NCBI GenBank assembly: GCA_033296885.1
Contig: MU863926.1
Span: 1-64,000 of the forward strand
Length of the DNA: 64,000 nt
From: Triangularia verruculosa
Lineage: Eukaryota > Ascomycota > Sordariomycetes > Sordariales > Podosporaceae
Reading direction: 5' to 3'
The notes below the pieces were generated by a model. The model was given only the letters and a program-made list of their open reading frames with translations, was not told the DNA's origin and searched no databases. Shown one piece after another: positions 23,344 through 34,991 of the stretch (the first letter of the stretch is position 1; every line of letters begins with the position of its first letter). A program made the position numbers and the translations under genes.

Positions 23344-24057
23344 TCAGATCTCGCCCCTCATCAACATCTCCATCCTCCTCTTCCTGTCCTCCTTGGCCTC
23401 CCTCTTCTTGGGACCCCACCTCTCCCTCGCGGCCGCGTGAGGCTCGACGTGGACCTTGTCCCTGTGCTCCTTGCCCGCCTGGACGCACATCATGACGAAC
23501 ATGACGCTGCAGCCAAACTGCCTCGCCAGGTTCAGGACCGAGTTCTTGACCGGGTCCGCCAGACGCAGGCGGCGCATCTCCTCGACGTCCTCCTTGGTTA
23601 ACGAGTGGTTCTTGGGCGTCGTGGCGGGGGAGCGGTCGTCAAAGATTGTTGGGAGGGCGTTGACGTCTACTGGTGCGGTAGCGAAATTGGTCGTTACCGA
23701 GGACGCGAAGAGCTTCTGGCCGAGGGCTGCGCGGCGGCGGGGATCGGATTTGGGGAGGAACTTGAAGGGGGTCTGGAAGACGGAGGGGGCGGAGGAGGGG
23801 GGGTTGAAGATGAGGGTTGTTGCGCCGTTGGCGGAGGAGGGTGATGGGTTGGAGAGGAAGGAGGGGTGGGGTGGGACGTTGAGGGCGGCTTTGTGGCGGG
23901 CACGGGTGGACTTTGGGCGGCTTTGTTGTTGTGACGAGGGGAGGAGTCGTGATGTGGAGGTGGTGGTTGTCTTGAGGAGACAGCAGCAGCGGGCTGCTGG
24001 GCGGGAGAGGGTTGCTTCCATTCTGAGGGTGGGGATGTGGAATGGAATGACTGACAA
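23344..24057 (-). CDS. MRPL20: Mitochondrial large-subunit ribosomal protein mL58 (MRPL20)
   Basis: This is an intronless gene of 237 aa, or 225 aa from the second Met (24021), which directly precedes the basic, Ser-rich mitochondrial presequence and may be the true start. The family segment SSAPSVFQTPFKFLPKSDPRRR is followed by the helical block LTKEDVEEMRRLRLADPVKNSVLNLARQFGCS and a basic C-terminus (KKREAKEDRKRRMEML). This fits the fungal MRP-L20 family, a peripheral protein of the mitoribosome large subunit. Low-complexity GC-rich sequence in the N-terminal half gives long shadow frames on the other strand. Confidence 0.88.
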   Translation of the reverse strand: MSVIPFHIPTLRMEATLSRPAARCCCLLKTTTTSTSRLLPSSQQQSRPKSTRARHKAALNVPPHPSFLSNPSPSSANGATTLIFNPPSSAPSVFQTPFKFLPKSDPRRRAALGQKLFASSVTTNFATAPVDVNALPTIFDDRSPATTPKNHSLTKEDVEEMRRLRLADPVKNSVLNLARQFGCSVMFVMMCVQAGKEHRDKVHVEPHAAARERWGPKKREAKEDRKRRMEMLMRGEI

Positions 24058-26646
24058 ATAGAAAAAAATGGGTGGACGTCGTCTGGGTTGGGGGTGAGAG
24101 GTGTGGTGGTGGTGGTGGCGGTGGTTATCTGCGGTGGTCCCCTCTCCTCCTTCTCATCGGCCGGGAGCTGGGCTCTTTAGAGTTGCGATAACTTTTTCTG
24201 AGATTGGCCATCGGGAACTCGGTCACGTGGTTCAATGGGACTTGTTGAACCTTGGATGGTCAGTGCTTCTCGACTTGGCTTTGACTTGAAATTCTCAACC
24301 AATCACCATTGTGCCGGGTTATGGTCCACTTTCCAGCTGGGCCGGGCCGGGGTGGAGTAAGCCGGCTCCGGTCGACCTCGTCCCGAAACTGCCGGACTGG
24401 GTCTTGATTGGCCGAGCTAGAAAGATGACATGGCAAACTGTCCAAGAATATAGTTGGACCCAGCACTGTCCCCCGGCCTAGCTTCCTCACAATGGTCTTG
24501 CTCCTTCTCACTTAAACAGGATGAATTCCAATCCATCAGGTCACCGTATAAGAGAAGCGCTTCTAACAAAAGTTAATTGTAATTAGTCTAGTAGGCAGTG
24601 CGCATAGTTGTGCAAGCGCTTCAGGCGATTAGGACACAGCTACGTAAGCCAGCTGCGTGGTTGCGGCACCGAACATGGCGAGACCTGATTTGTGTGATAT
24701 CTGGTTGCATGGAAAAATAGAGAGAAAGGAGATGACGTCCACAAAGCTGGCGTGGTGGCTGATATCGGTGGAATGTCATATCCATTACGGGGGTCATCCA
24801 AATGCCACCTGTTAAACGTCACGAAAGGCGCAGTGTTCGCAGGCTTCCAGAAAACAACATACATTCCGCCTGGTCCCTCAATTTAGTTGCGCCTTCGGTC
24901 CTGGCGGGAAGGATCACCTGCACCGCTGTGCACGGGGAATGCGTCTGGTGGTGGTTGATACGAACGGCTCATCTCAGGAGTATCTGTTTCATCCCTTGAA
25001 GAATACTCCGGTCAGGTCGTCCGAGAATGCCATATCAGGATGTGACTGGCGAGGAGCTGAGGAGGGGCACATCAGGCTATCACCATCACCCTACGTATAT
25101 CCAACCATTCACCCTCATCGTCTGTCGGCTGATGTAAATCATAAATATTTGGGGAAATCCAACAGCCAGGCATCCAGAATCTCAACAAAGGACTCGATTG
25201 TACATCGCTGCCTGACTGCTACTGCCCCTTATCGATCATGGCCCCGCCATTCATGGAAGCTTGGACAGAGACAGTGTTTTATGCAACACAATGGTTAGAT
25301 CGCACCAATCGCTAGCCGTTCCTGTCTTTGAACCTCGCACATGTCGCAGAGACAGACATTTTCGGGCATGCCCGGTTCCAGCTTGAGCTTCCCTCCCCCT
25401 CGCCCACGGACAGTTAGGGGTCGAGGGGTTGAGGGGTCAAAGAAGACGCCTAGCGTACTTTGCCCAACATCACTTGACTCTGTCACGCCAAAAACCTGTT
25501 GAACATCACGTACCGAGTAACCCAGTTCCTGCTTTGCCTGGTGCCGAGCCGCCGCCACGGCCATGCACAAGGACACTGGGTCAGGGGTGGCTTCAATGCT
25601 CGCTGACTGCACGAAGGGTAGGTAGGTTACAAGAGGGAAAGGGGATGGCCTGAAAAGGCTGCGACGGTCGGCGCATTTGTCTGGTAGAAAAAAACAAATA
25701 GAAAGGGCCATCACATCCCTCCCGGACCTAAAACAAGAAGGAAGACTTTCCTCCAAGTTCCAATCAGATCTTGGCAGCGCCGGCGTGGGACGACATTACG
25801 TCTTAAAACCCCGGTCCAGGTCTCCCCTCTTTTTAAACCTGTCGAGCTCAAGCATCGTCATTCCCTGCTGATCACGATTTGAGCGCACCTCGGCAACCGG
25901 CCGACATCTCGTCCCCGACTAAAAACACAAGAACAAAGACAAAAAGGCCCAGACCCGACGAAGAGACGGCCCTGCGACCCTCGATTTCGTCTTCCCGTCC
26001 CGTCCGCTAAAAGCAGCTTTGTGCCCGGCCCAGCGTTTCAATCAAGAGCTGCCCAAACCACCACGAGCTGCTGCTGCTGCTCTTGCGCCTCGCACCGCAC
26101 CACAGCAACGGGTTGACGGGAGCAGAGTTGGGCCCGAATTGCAGCATTTGCGCCTGTCGCTCAGCTGTTTCTGCGTCGCACCGCCAGCCGTGATCAGGTA
26201 TGACCGCATCCCCATCTCCTGTCTCCTGGTTCATTGGTCTCGTCGACAGGGACCACTTTACCATCGATATACTCGCGGCGAATCGGGAAATCCGTCTTGG
26301 TCACAGGCCCGTCTCTTTTTTTATCGCGACACTTGCTTTTTACCCCCACCGCAACGTTCTGCCGAGATTGGGGAAATCTCAACCACCGCGTATTCCATAA
26401 CCTGCTGAGGCTGTGTTTGCTAACGTCTTGTTTTGGCGTCGCATCCAGATCTCCAGAGAAGCTTGGAAGCTTTGTCGAAAGAGTCCACCGAGGTCCCTGA
26501 CTCCACTCAGCTGCCATTCCACTGGGATAGATCCACCTGGCTTCCCCGTTTAACTTCTGAACCCGATCGCGACCGACCAACTTCGACTTGCGCTGCATTC
26601 TCTACGCCCTCTACAACTACAACCACAACACTCGGAAATCGCAGCC
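24058..26646. other. Long intergenic region with the leader of the next gene
   Basis: The part near 24058-24180 includes a GGT/GGC-rich run upstream of mL58. The middle (24.2-25.8 kb) shows nothing I can support as a gene. From about 25900 the sequence looks like a 5' leader (C/A-rich, many short upstream ATGs) for the gene at 26647, with a likely leader intron at 26198-26448. Confidence 0.4.
26198..26448 (+). other. Probable 5' UTR intron
   Basis: A strong donor (CAG/GTATGA) at 26198, a branch-like GCTAAC 28 bases before the end and an acceptor CATCCAG at 26448 bracket a 251-base stretch upstream of the ATG at 26647. Removing it would drop several upstream ATGs. Confidence 0.45.
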
Positions 26647-27753
26647 ATGGTCGGAGCCTCAGCAGCCGTCTCGACGGGTGAACCCGTCACTTTTCCTACC
26701 CAGCCGATTCCAAGCTCCAAGGATGCGACCCCGCGTGCCGCCGCCGCGGACGTGGACGAGAAGAAGAGCAAGAAGCGCGGTCTTTTCGGATTTGGCAAGA
26801 AGAAGACAGAAGACGTCAATAAGCCGTCTTCTAAAACCGACGCATCCTCACTCACCACACAAATGACCTCCCCAACAAGACGGACTGCTGCGTCTCCTAT
26901 CCGAACCGAACACACACATTACACCCCCTCCTCTCCCAACCGCCCTTTCGCCTCTTCGCCGCGACTGTCATCGCCCGCTGGTAGCCAAATTTTTGAGCGC
27001 AACGTCCAAGAATCAACAGCTGTCGCCCTCCCAACCTCCCCCGCTATCCCCTCCCACATCCAGACCGAGAACTACATCCCGCCCGTCTTGGACGCCTCCT
27101 CGGAAGCGATCACCGACACCCACCTTAACCCAGACTCGGTCGAGATTATCACGCATACTTCTCACCAACCTGCGGCCGTCACTGTAACGGGTGGTGGAGG
27201 CGGTATAGGCGTCTACAGCGAGCCAACCTGGGTCGACGAGCTTGCGGCATTTTCCCTCGACCGAGGCAACAACCCAGCGAACCCCGACAGCGCGAGCAAT
27301 TACGGCAGTCTCGATACAACTGACGTCCGCCGGTTGTCCTTCATTTCTTTTGCCGATGTCGTACAAGCCGAGCAGCATTCTTTTGGCGGAGTAGCGGGTA
27401 GCAGGGAGAGCATGCACGTCCCCGGGTTGACGTCTTTGTCATCGCTCAACAATAACACCAACCGGTCACCTTCGCCCATCCGGTCGCCCGTATCATCGTC
27501 AGGCGGCAGCAAGACCGGGAGCATGAAAGGGGTGGAATTGAGTCCGGCGAGGAACCCCCTGGGCAGTCCCACGAGCTTGATGGGTCACAGCATTCCACCT
27601 CTGGGGCTCAACCCAGCCGTCGGGCCAACGGTGAGCGGGGAGTTGAGTATTGAGACAATGAGCCAGGCTCTGAGAAGGACGGGAAGCGGCGATTTGAGAG
27701 GGGGTGTGATTGGTGGTGGGCTGGGGGCTAGCTTGCCACAAAGTCCTATTTAA
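26647..27753 (+). CDS. Serine/proline-rich disordered protein, 368 aa
   Basis: This is a single open frame starting MVGASAAVSTGEP with no visible intron. A basic KKSKKRGLFGFGKKK patch lies near residue 40, followed by Ser/Pro-rich sequence. An ordered-looking block at about 200-250 contains WVDELAAFSLDRG and DVRRLSFISFADVVQAE. Several SP sites (RSPSPIRSPVSS) could be phosphorylated. The C-terminal block GELSIETMSQALRRTGSGDL may be a second conserved piece. No catalytic domain, signal peptide or membrane segment is seen. It looks like a conserved filamentous-fungal protein of unknown function, perhaps a scaffold or signalling substrate; that is inference. Confidence 0.75.
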   Translation: MVGASAAVSTGEPVTFPTQPIPSSKDATPRAAAADVDEKKSKKRGLFGFGKKKTEDVNKPSSKTDASSLTTQMTSPTRRTAASPIRTEHTHYTPSSPNRPFASSPRLSSPAGSQIFERNVQESTAVALPTSPAIPSHIQTENYIPPVLDASSEAITDTHLNPDSVEIITHTSHQPAAVTVTGGGGGIGVYSEPTWVDELAAFSLDRGNNPANPDSASNYGSLDTTDVRRLSFISFADVVQAEQHSFGGVAGSRESMHVPGLTSLSSLNNNTNRSPSPIRSPVSSSGGSKTGSMKGVELSPARNPLGSPTSLMGHSIPPLGLNPAVGPTVSGELSIETMSQALRRTGSGDLRGGVIGGGLGASLPQSPI

Positions 27754-30097
27754 TCATTCCGTGTGATTACCTTTTTCTCTTGTTCTTGATACAGAAGGAT
27801 TTCTTGTCTTTTTCGTTTTTTAACCTATGAAGCTGTTTTATGGTGATGATGGATTGGGGGTTTCGTTTGCCAAGTTGAATACCACTGTTGCTTTTTCCTT
27901 TTTTTTTTTCCTTTACTTTTCTTTGCTTCTGAAGGAGAACAAGAAGATTGGAATGATGGCCAGGGCTGTGGATCAGAGAGAGGGAGCAGGAATTACGTTT
28001 TTTCATGGGTTATGAGAAGGGTTCTCTTTAAATTGTTATTATTCATATTCTATTTTTAGTGGCACGGATTATTCTTTACAGGGGGGGATGAATGGAAAGC
28101 AGGCAGGCAGGATGAAGTTCGTGAATTTTCTTCATCTATTTGTTGCTAATATGGTGTCATGTGTGTGTGGTCTAAAGGTCTGCTAATCTTTCGCTTGCTC
28201 CCTGGCCTTTCTGCATCTGGTGGTGATGGTAACATGCCTACTCTCCAATCTCTCCAGAGTGTGAATGTAGACTCCGCGCCCACCATGTCTGCATACCAAA
28301 CACACCACCCCAATAACGACGACACTTGCCGCATTATCGTTCATCTTTCTGCCTGTAAGATAAACACCATAGATAGACTTGGAGAACTCAGAAGCGTGGT
28401 TTAAAACTGCAGGGTTTGTCTACTAATCACCTCTTGGCGTTTAACGGACAGACATCACTGCCCAGCGCTGTTTGATCATCATTGTTCTCTGAGGTTCCCC
28501 CCGATCCCACGTGAGTCTATTTCAGATGTCAGCACGCTCTTGCTGTCAAGTGCTGATTTCCTTTTTGCTGTGCTGACGACATGGAAGTCGCGAGGACCAC
28601 ATTCCCCTACCTACCCCATCGCTTGTGAACAGCTAGCTAGCTGTCTGCACAACACAACATGGAATAAATAAAAAAACATTAACAGGAAAGTAAAAAGGAA
28701 AGAGCAGACTAACCTGGATACATGTCCCTGTTTTCCGCTCCAGACTTATGTCCAGTGATGAGCCCAAAGATCTTGTTACGAGCTGAGTCTCCCTTCCAAA
28801 GGGGCTGTGCTAAAAACACAGAGAGAAACTGAGGACCAGGTCTGGAATTGGGCACCCCAGACGCCTTTTTGTATTTTTGACAGCTTAAAGTTTTCCCCAA
28901 CAAAAAATAAATGTTGGATCATGGAGTGCGATGGCGCAAGCTACCAGGCTGGCACTTTTCCTGCTAACAGCCACGTGGGCTGAATTTGAGGAGCCTGAGT
29001 GGAATTTGAGGCTGGTACTGGTTCTTTACCCCGGTAACTCTATCTCAGAGGGGTTGCCGGTCAAAACCGTCCACTTGACGTGTTTGTCGGAGGGCGTTGA
29101 CCAGCGGTCGGTTTGGATTTGGGGAAAAAGTAAGACGGGGTGCGATTTTGGGATTTTCTCTCACGACAGATAGAATTTTCTTGATGATTAGATCTCAGAA
29201 GCCATTTTGGAGAGCATAAATATACATATACATTTTATGTCTGCTTGTGAACTTTGTGGGAGTTGGGTTGGTTGGTGACTGCTCGAGTTTGGAACATCGT
29301 TCTTTCTCCTAGACGATACCCAAGGATACGGAAACCCTTTCTCCAGCTGGTTATCTGCCAGATTTGACTCGGACTCTGATTTTTTGCGCACGCTCCACTC
29401 GAATTCAGACCAGAATTCTGTCAAATTTGCTGTCAGCAGCCGTACACCAGACAACTCACATTTCTTGCCAATACTTTACTCATCATCGATGATCTCCACT
29501 TCATGATGGCTTCTGATAATGTCAACGCCTCTATGGAGCACACCAGCCTTGGTCATTCTTTGCTGACATGAGCAAATTGTTATTAGATTGGATTTGATGG
29601 GTCATGTCGCCCGAATGCTCATGGACGCGACAACCCCTGAGCTGTCTGAATTGGACCCACATATACACCCAAAACGGTGTAAGACCATTGGCTGGAACCT
29701 CTCTTGGCTGTCAATAAAACAACAGAAACTGCGGTGTTGCCATCGGATGAAGATATCTACAGTTTTCGCTGGGCATTTTCGCAAGCACCCGGGAATTGTG
29801 TAGCCTCTTAATCTGTTCATTGGTTCTCCATCACAGGATGCGGGGGGCTCTAGCTGTATCCAGCCCCTCACTTTTCGTTGCATTTGAGTGGTCGCGTCGC
29901 AAGGTGCAACCAACAACAGGGCAGCCTTGCCAAGATAAGGTAGGAAAGTAAGGTATAGAAGATGACAAGCTTAAATTCATGGACGTCGCTCATTTTCCTT
30001 CTGGGACTGGACTTCTGTTCATGTTTCTCAGTGGCACTATTGCCTCCGTCAATCTAGCTGTGGTTTGGATATTTTGTGCTTTACCTAGCTGCGAAAC
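27754..30097. other. Intergenic region, 2.3 kb
   Basis: The first 300 bases are T-rich, including a run of more than ten T at about 27898, and probably hold the 3' UTR of the preceding gene. No gene, RNA or repeat is supported in the rest. The last 100-200 bases are the presumed P450 promoter. Confidence 0.4.
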
Positions 30098-31816
30098 ATG
30101 TCGCTCTTGTCGAGCACACTGTTGCTCTTCGGCGCATGGATAATATGGCGAGTGTGGAGGTTCACGCTGTCCCCCTTGATACGCCCGAATGATCCAAAAG
30201 AACTGCCTTACACCATACCATGTAAGTGGTGCTCATCTGTAAATTCCTGTCGAGTTGAATACTAATAGCAACAAAGTCATTGGCCATGCAATCTCGTTAT
30301 TCTCGAACTCGACTGTTGTTCTGACGAAAGGATGGTATGTTTGCCGGCCTTCACTTCAGCCCCAGAAGAGGCACTGACACCAAAAAGGAGAAACTTGTCA
30401 GGGGGAGATCGGCAGCCTTTCGCTCTTCAGGCAGCCGGAACGAGCCTTCATGTCATCTCCCACCCAAAGCACATGGCTGAAGTCTTCAAGAACACCCAGA
30501 ACTTCTCCTTCCAAGGGTTTGTTCTCGATATTCTAAAAGCCACTGGCATAAGTCCAGGAGCCATTGCCAAGACCTACGACCTCGACCCAGCCATTGTTGA
30601 CTCCAAAGTTGACCACTTCAACTACCCCAAGAAAGACAAGCATTTTGAACATCTGAATCGCCAACTACACCTCACACAACTATCCCCAAGTTCACAAAAC
30701 GACAATTTGGCCTCACTCGACCAGTCGATTCTCTCCTGGTTGCAAGACCACTTGACGATTCAGAATCTTCAACAGTATTCTCTCGCCCAAGATAGCCTAG
30801 AAGTGAACCTCTACAGTTTCATCAACAACGTCTTCATCCAAGCTGGCGAGCACGCCTACTTCGGTCCCGCCCTTTCCAAACTCCATCCAAACGTGGCCAA
30901 GAACTTTCAGATCTACGATGAGCTCTACTGGAAGGACTTGTACCAACTCCCCCCGTTCCTCGCTCCCGCATTAACCTCCATCAAAGAAAAACTCATCACC
31001 CAGTTCAAAGATTACTTTTCCCTGCCACGAGAGGAAAGAACCGCGCAAAACCCAAGTTGGTTCACACCCAATCTTGAACTCACGCTAGATGCACTTGGTG
31101 TGGAGCCCCGCGACAAGGCAGTCTTCTTTCTCATGCTTTATTTCGCGTATGTCTTCCCCTTTTCCTCTTTCACCATTCCTCACTAACAGCACAACAACAG
31201 AGCAAACTCCAACACCCCCAAACTTCTCTTCTGGCTCCTCGCCCACCTCCTCTCATCCCCACCCTCCTACCTCTCCCAGATCCGCTCCGAAACCAGCCCA
31301 GCCTTCACCAATCAAAATCTCACCGACACGACTTACATCCTCAAACCAGGGAACTGCCCAACGTTGGAGAGATTCTACCTCGAAGTGCTGCGATTCAGAA
31401 GTAACTCCATCTCCGCCCGCAGGGTAACAACTGACACCGTCCTCCCCGCCCCAGGCTCGTTCGTTTTGCGTAAGGGAGCTAAAGTGATGATACCCTGGCG
31501 AGTCTTTCACTTTGACGAGACGGTCTTTGGGGAGGATGCCAAGGTTTTTAACCCGGAGAGGTGGGAACATTTACCGGCGTCGGCGAGGGGGAGTGTGAGG
31601 CCCTTTGGTGGGGGAAAGAGCATTTGTCCTGGGAGGTATCTGGCGGAGAGGGAGGTGAAGAAGGCGGTGGCGTTGCTGGTGAGGAGGTTTGACTTTGAGG
31701 TTCTGGCCGAGGGGGATGGGTGGATGCCGGTGGGGGATGACAGTAGGCCGGGGGTGGGGATGATGGCGGTTGAGAAGGGGGGAGATTCCAGGGTGAGGAT
31801 TCGGGGGAGGGAGTAG
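30098..31816 (+). CDS. Cytochrome P450, CYP7/CYP8-like
   Basis: Four exons (30098-30221, 30277-30334, 30388-31146, 31201-31816) with 55-, 53- and 54-nt introns give 518 aa. An N-terminal membrane anchor (LLLFGAWIIWRVW) is followed by a basic and Pro-containing hinge and YTIPFIGHA. The I-helix reads FAANSNTPKLLFW, where the usual acidic-alcohol pair is replaced by Asn-Thr, as in CYP7/CYP8-type sterol or prostanoid enzymes. The ExxR is EVLR, PERW is present, and the heme loop FGGGKSICPGRYLA carries Cys456. The protein is probably ER-bound and heme-thiolate. No biosynthetic neighbours are seen, so the substrate is unknown; a steroid-like or lipid substrate is only suggested by the I-helix. Confidence 0.88.
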
Positions 31817-32233
31817 AGGTGTGATGGTGGGGGTTATATGGAAATTTGCGATTTAATCAGATAACGTACAGCGCAGCCATTCAAAATGTAGAGATATGCG
31901 TCGTTGGCGACAGCACACATTATCGCGGAAGATACAGGTTTCAAAAAGCATAGCCGCAGTTATTACCACACATTGTGATTATACTTACATGGAAGCTAAC
32001 AAAGGTCTTGCTCGGTCTCAACCTGGTCCCTATTGTATCCTACAAAATATCCCACAAACGTTCTGGCATGTATCCCATGGTGAATAGCCTCCAAGCTCAA
32101 ATCTGTGCCATGCCGATTCCATGCTAAAACATAGCACCAAAACTATCCTCAACCTCCTTCAGACATTCAGCCAGCTCTGAAACACCGCTGGCGGGCAGAG
32201 AGTGTCCACTGCTCAGACTCCTCACCCAGTCCT
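31817..32233. other. Convergent 3' region
   Basis: This is the short space between the ends of the P450 gene and the GHKL-family gene. Nothing else was seen. Confidence 0.5.
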
Positions 32234-34991
32234 CTATCTTTTCCGGCCGCGACTCTCATTGCTGTCTTCCTGACCATCTTGGGCGTCCGTTTCTCTCTCA
32301 TCGTTGCGGTCCCCGGAGGAATTGTCGTCATCCATGATTACCAAAGCTGCTTTGGATCTTTTATCGTCCTTGGACTCAGCTTCGTACCACCTGCCGGCCG
32401 TCAACCTTCGGTCAATCTGGTGCATTTCAGGTCCCTTGGCTATGTACAGCGTTGTACTCGTCAGTCGCGGATCAAGCGGCGGTTTATCTTTAGACTTGCT
32501 ATCTTCGAAGAGAGCGGATATAAAAGGGAAGTGGGACTTACCATACAACACCTCGGCTTCAGGTTCGGGCGTTGGAAGTCTCAAAGAGAAGTCGTCTGAG
32601 AAGAATATAAATGAGTTCGGGCTTGATGCTACCCGCAAAATTAGAAAGCAAGATTCTGGCCCTGGTACCAGATCGGGGATAAAGAGTTTTTGCTCCGTCA
32701 ATCTTTGTGATCTACACCTTGGGCCGCAAGTCGTCAGGCGCTTCAGGTCCTTCGAAAGGAGAACAGAGTCGATGAGATGTCCGCAAGTTTCGTGACAATG
32801 CAACTGTATCTCGACAAATCCATCATCTGGCAGCCTAGACACGAGGTTAGGGTCAACACCAACTGCCAGGTCGACGAGCCTCTCGTCTGCCGCAGCATGC
32901 TGCCACCAGTCCAATTGAGCAAGTCCATATTCTGCCAGCCGTTGATCTGCGAGTCGAATCTCTCTATTCCGAGTCCAAAGAGCCAATCTTGGATGTTTAG
33001 AAGCTGATTTGGCAGTGGACGCATCATCATCAAACTGACTGAGTATCGCAGTAAAAAGCGCGATGATCGTGTGATGGATGATGTCCCACAAGATGAGGTT
33101 ATCACCCAGCCATCTAAGCGCCTCAGTTGCAAAATCGGACGCCAGCCACCGACTGTGCACCTTGATGGTGCATGGCACCTCAAGACACACAATATCTAGA
33201 TTAAGTTCCGCCGCTTCAACACGGCTGAGTTTGGCTTCAGTTGTCCAGGGGCAGGCACGCACGCATGCCCTAAGACCCCAGGCAACCGATGTTCCAAACG
33301 GACTTGCGTCTACCCGCCCCGGTACCAAAACCGGCGCGTGGGAAAAGCGGCGATGCTCTTCCTCTGCCGCGGTACGGAGCAAGTCGTATTTGCTCAAAAG
33401 CTCCCAATACGAACGGGCAAGTTCGGAGGGTGTGCAGTTCAAGCCTTCAATGATACCCTTCAAGCGGGGGTTCTGGGAACAATAACATAAATGTTAGCAA
33501 GTGGTTGATGAAATGACACACAATTTTGCCTTTCATGCTTACCGTAGCTTCTTCCTCTCTAGCATAATACCACAGCTTTCTGGTGCTGAATTGCTCTGGT
33601 CCTTCAATTTTTGCCCGAAAGTCTTGTCGAGCCTCCTCGCTGCAAAGATAAGTCTTGAGCCTTTCTGCGGTTTCTCTGGTCATGTGGAACGAAGCATCGG
33701 CCACGTCAGGGGAAGGGCCATTGGCAGTGAAGTTGTTGAGCATCTCGCTCAATCGACAAACAACTCTGGGTGCAGTAACCAGGACATTGTTCCAAATGTC
33801 CCACAAAGCTTTGGCCTCCTCCTCGGCCGTAGGTGAAGACGTCCTGGCCAAACTGTAGCCCATTCTAAGACGCCTTCCTGTGACGCTTCCACAACTTCGA
33901 GTTTCGTCTTCAGAATTCGGCTCTGGATATCTTCGACGCACACCATCCAAATACACGGAGTCTCTCACATACCATAGTAAATTTCCATGTACTGTGGAGA
34001 GGCAAGGTTCGGTCCCTGCATCAGGTTGTAGAAACAAGGCTGACATCGTCCAGTTTTCGAAAGTTGAGAGAGCAACAAATTTTTTAGACCGGGAAAGAGG
34101 ATATCTCTTCGGGAGTGTGAGGGCCCCACCGATCTCGATCTTAAGATCTTGATCGCATCTAGTCGGAAAAGGGATTAAGCCTTCATTGTACTCGTCTTTG
34201 CGCTTGTTGTTTTCTTTCCGAATGTTTCCAGCCTTCATACGATGCAGACGGGCCACAAGTGTATCTGGGTATGACTCCTCCGAGCGCGTCCCGGTCATCT
34301 TCCAAGACCAGCAGAGGTTTCCTGATATGCAACGGACACGGGCAGAGTGCGTGCGCTGTTCCGTGAGAATTGGCACGGCGAACTGTAGCCCAGCTTCGTA
34401 GGTGAATGTTCTGGGCTCTGTGTTGCCGTCCGTTGTCTCGGTGTAGTCTTGACCAACCAAACTCAAATGCCCCGGTTGAAGAGTGATGCCACGATTGACT
34501 ATCTCGACGAGGCCGTAACATTCGTCATGAACAATCTCGATCGGGCGAAAACGTATGTAGCCCATATCCTCTACTGGCTCGTTCTGAGAAGAGACACCTT
34601 TGGCGGTGTACAATATCTCGGTTCCCTTCTCGATATTTTGTCTAGTGCATGTCACCCTGAAGCTTTGCGGAGAGATGCCAAACGACTTGATTAAGGCATC
34701 GCGCCTGTTTCAGAAACAATGTTAGAAGGGTGTATATACTAACGATATGACTGGATCAATGTTGGCTACTCACCACTGTCGAGCCAACTGCCCGAAACCA
34801 TCGTCCTGCCACCACTGACTGCAATCGGCGTCGATTGATAAACCAAGAGTTTTGCTCCTTTTGATTGACTCCAGAGTGAGCCGCCGTTGCTCACGGCAGC
34901 GAGAGCCGTTCATTCCCAAGCTTCCATGAACACTGATGCTGTGAACGTTGGCCGGCGGTCGAGGCATATTGGCGCTGTTGTCGCAACTCAT
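32234..34991 (-). CDS. GHKL-family protein with degenerate ATP site (pseudo-ATPase), 854 aa
   Basis: Exons 34991-34774, 34704-33543, 33472-32542 and 32487-32234 are spliced over 69-, 70- and 54-nt introns at the same places as in the paralogue at 36136-38744. The start Met was chosen because it gives an N-terminus of the paralogue's length and pattern (RLTLESIKRSKT against RETLDSIGQSKT). The paralogue's GHKL N-box (E-x3-N-x2-D-A) is Q68-LAR-Q72-WRD-A here, so the catalytic Glu and metal-binding Asn are both lost. Its glycine box GAHGEGLK reads FTYEAGLQ at 173-180. The frame is nevertheless open for 854 codons. The C-terminal half (about 460-740) is alignable to the paralogue; the acidic/basic tail is unique. 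It is probably a non-hydrolysing or non-binding relative; its function is unknown. Confidence 0.72.

Noticed and set aside
25295..25756. 153-codon minus frame with a Cys-containing end (LCDMCEVQ)
   Set aside because: It has fairly protein-like sequence but no family, no supported start and an acceptor-like CTTCGTGCAG inside; insufficient to call a gene.
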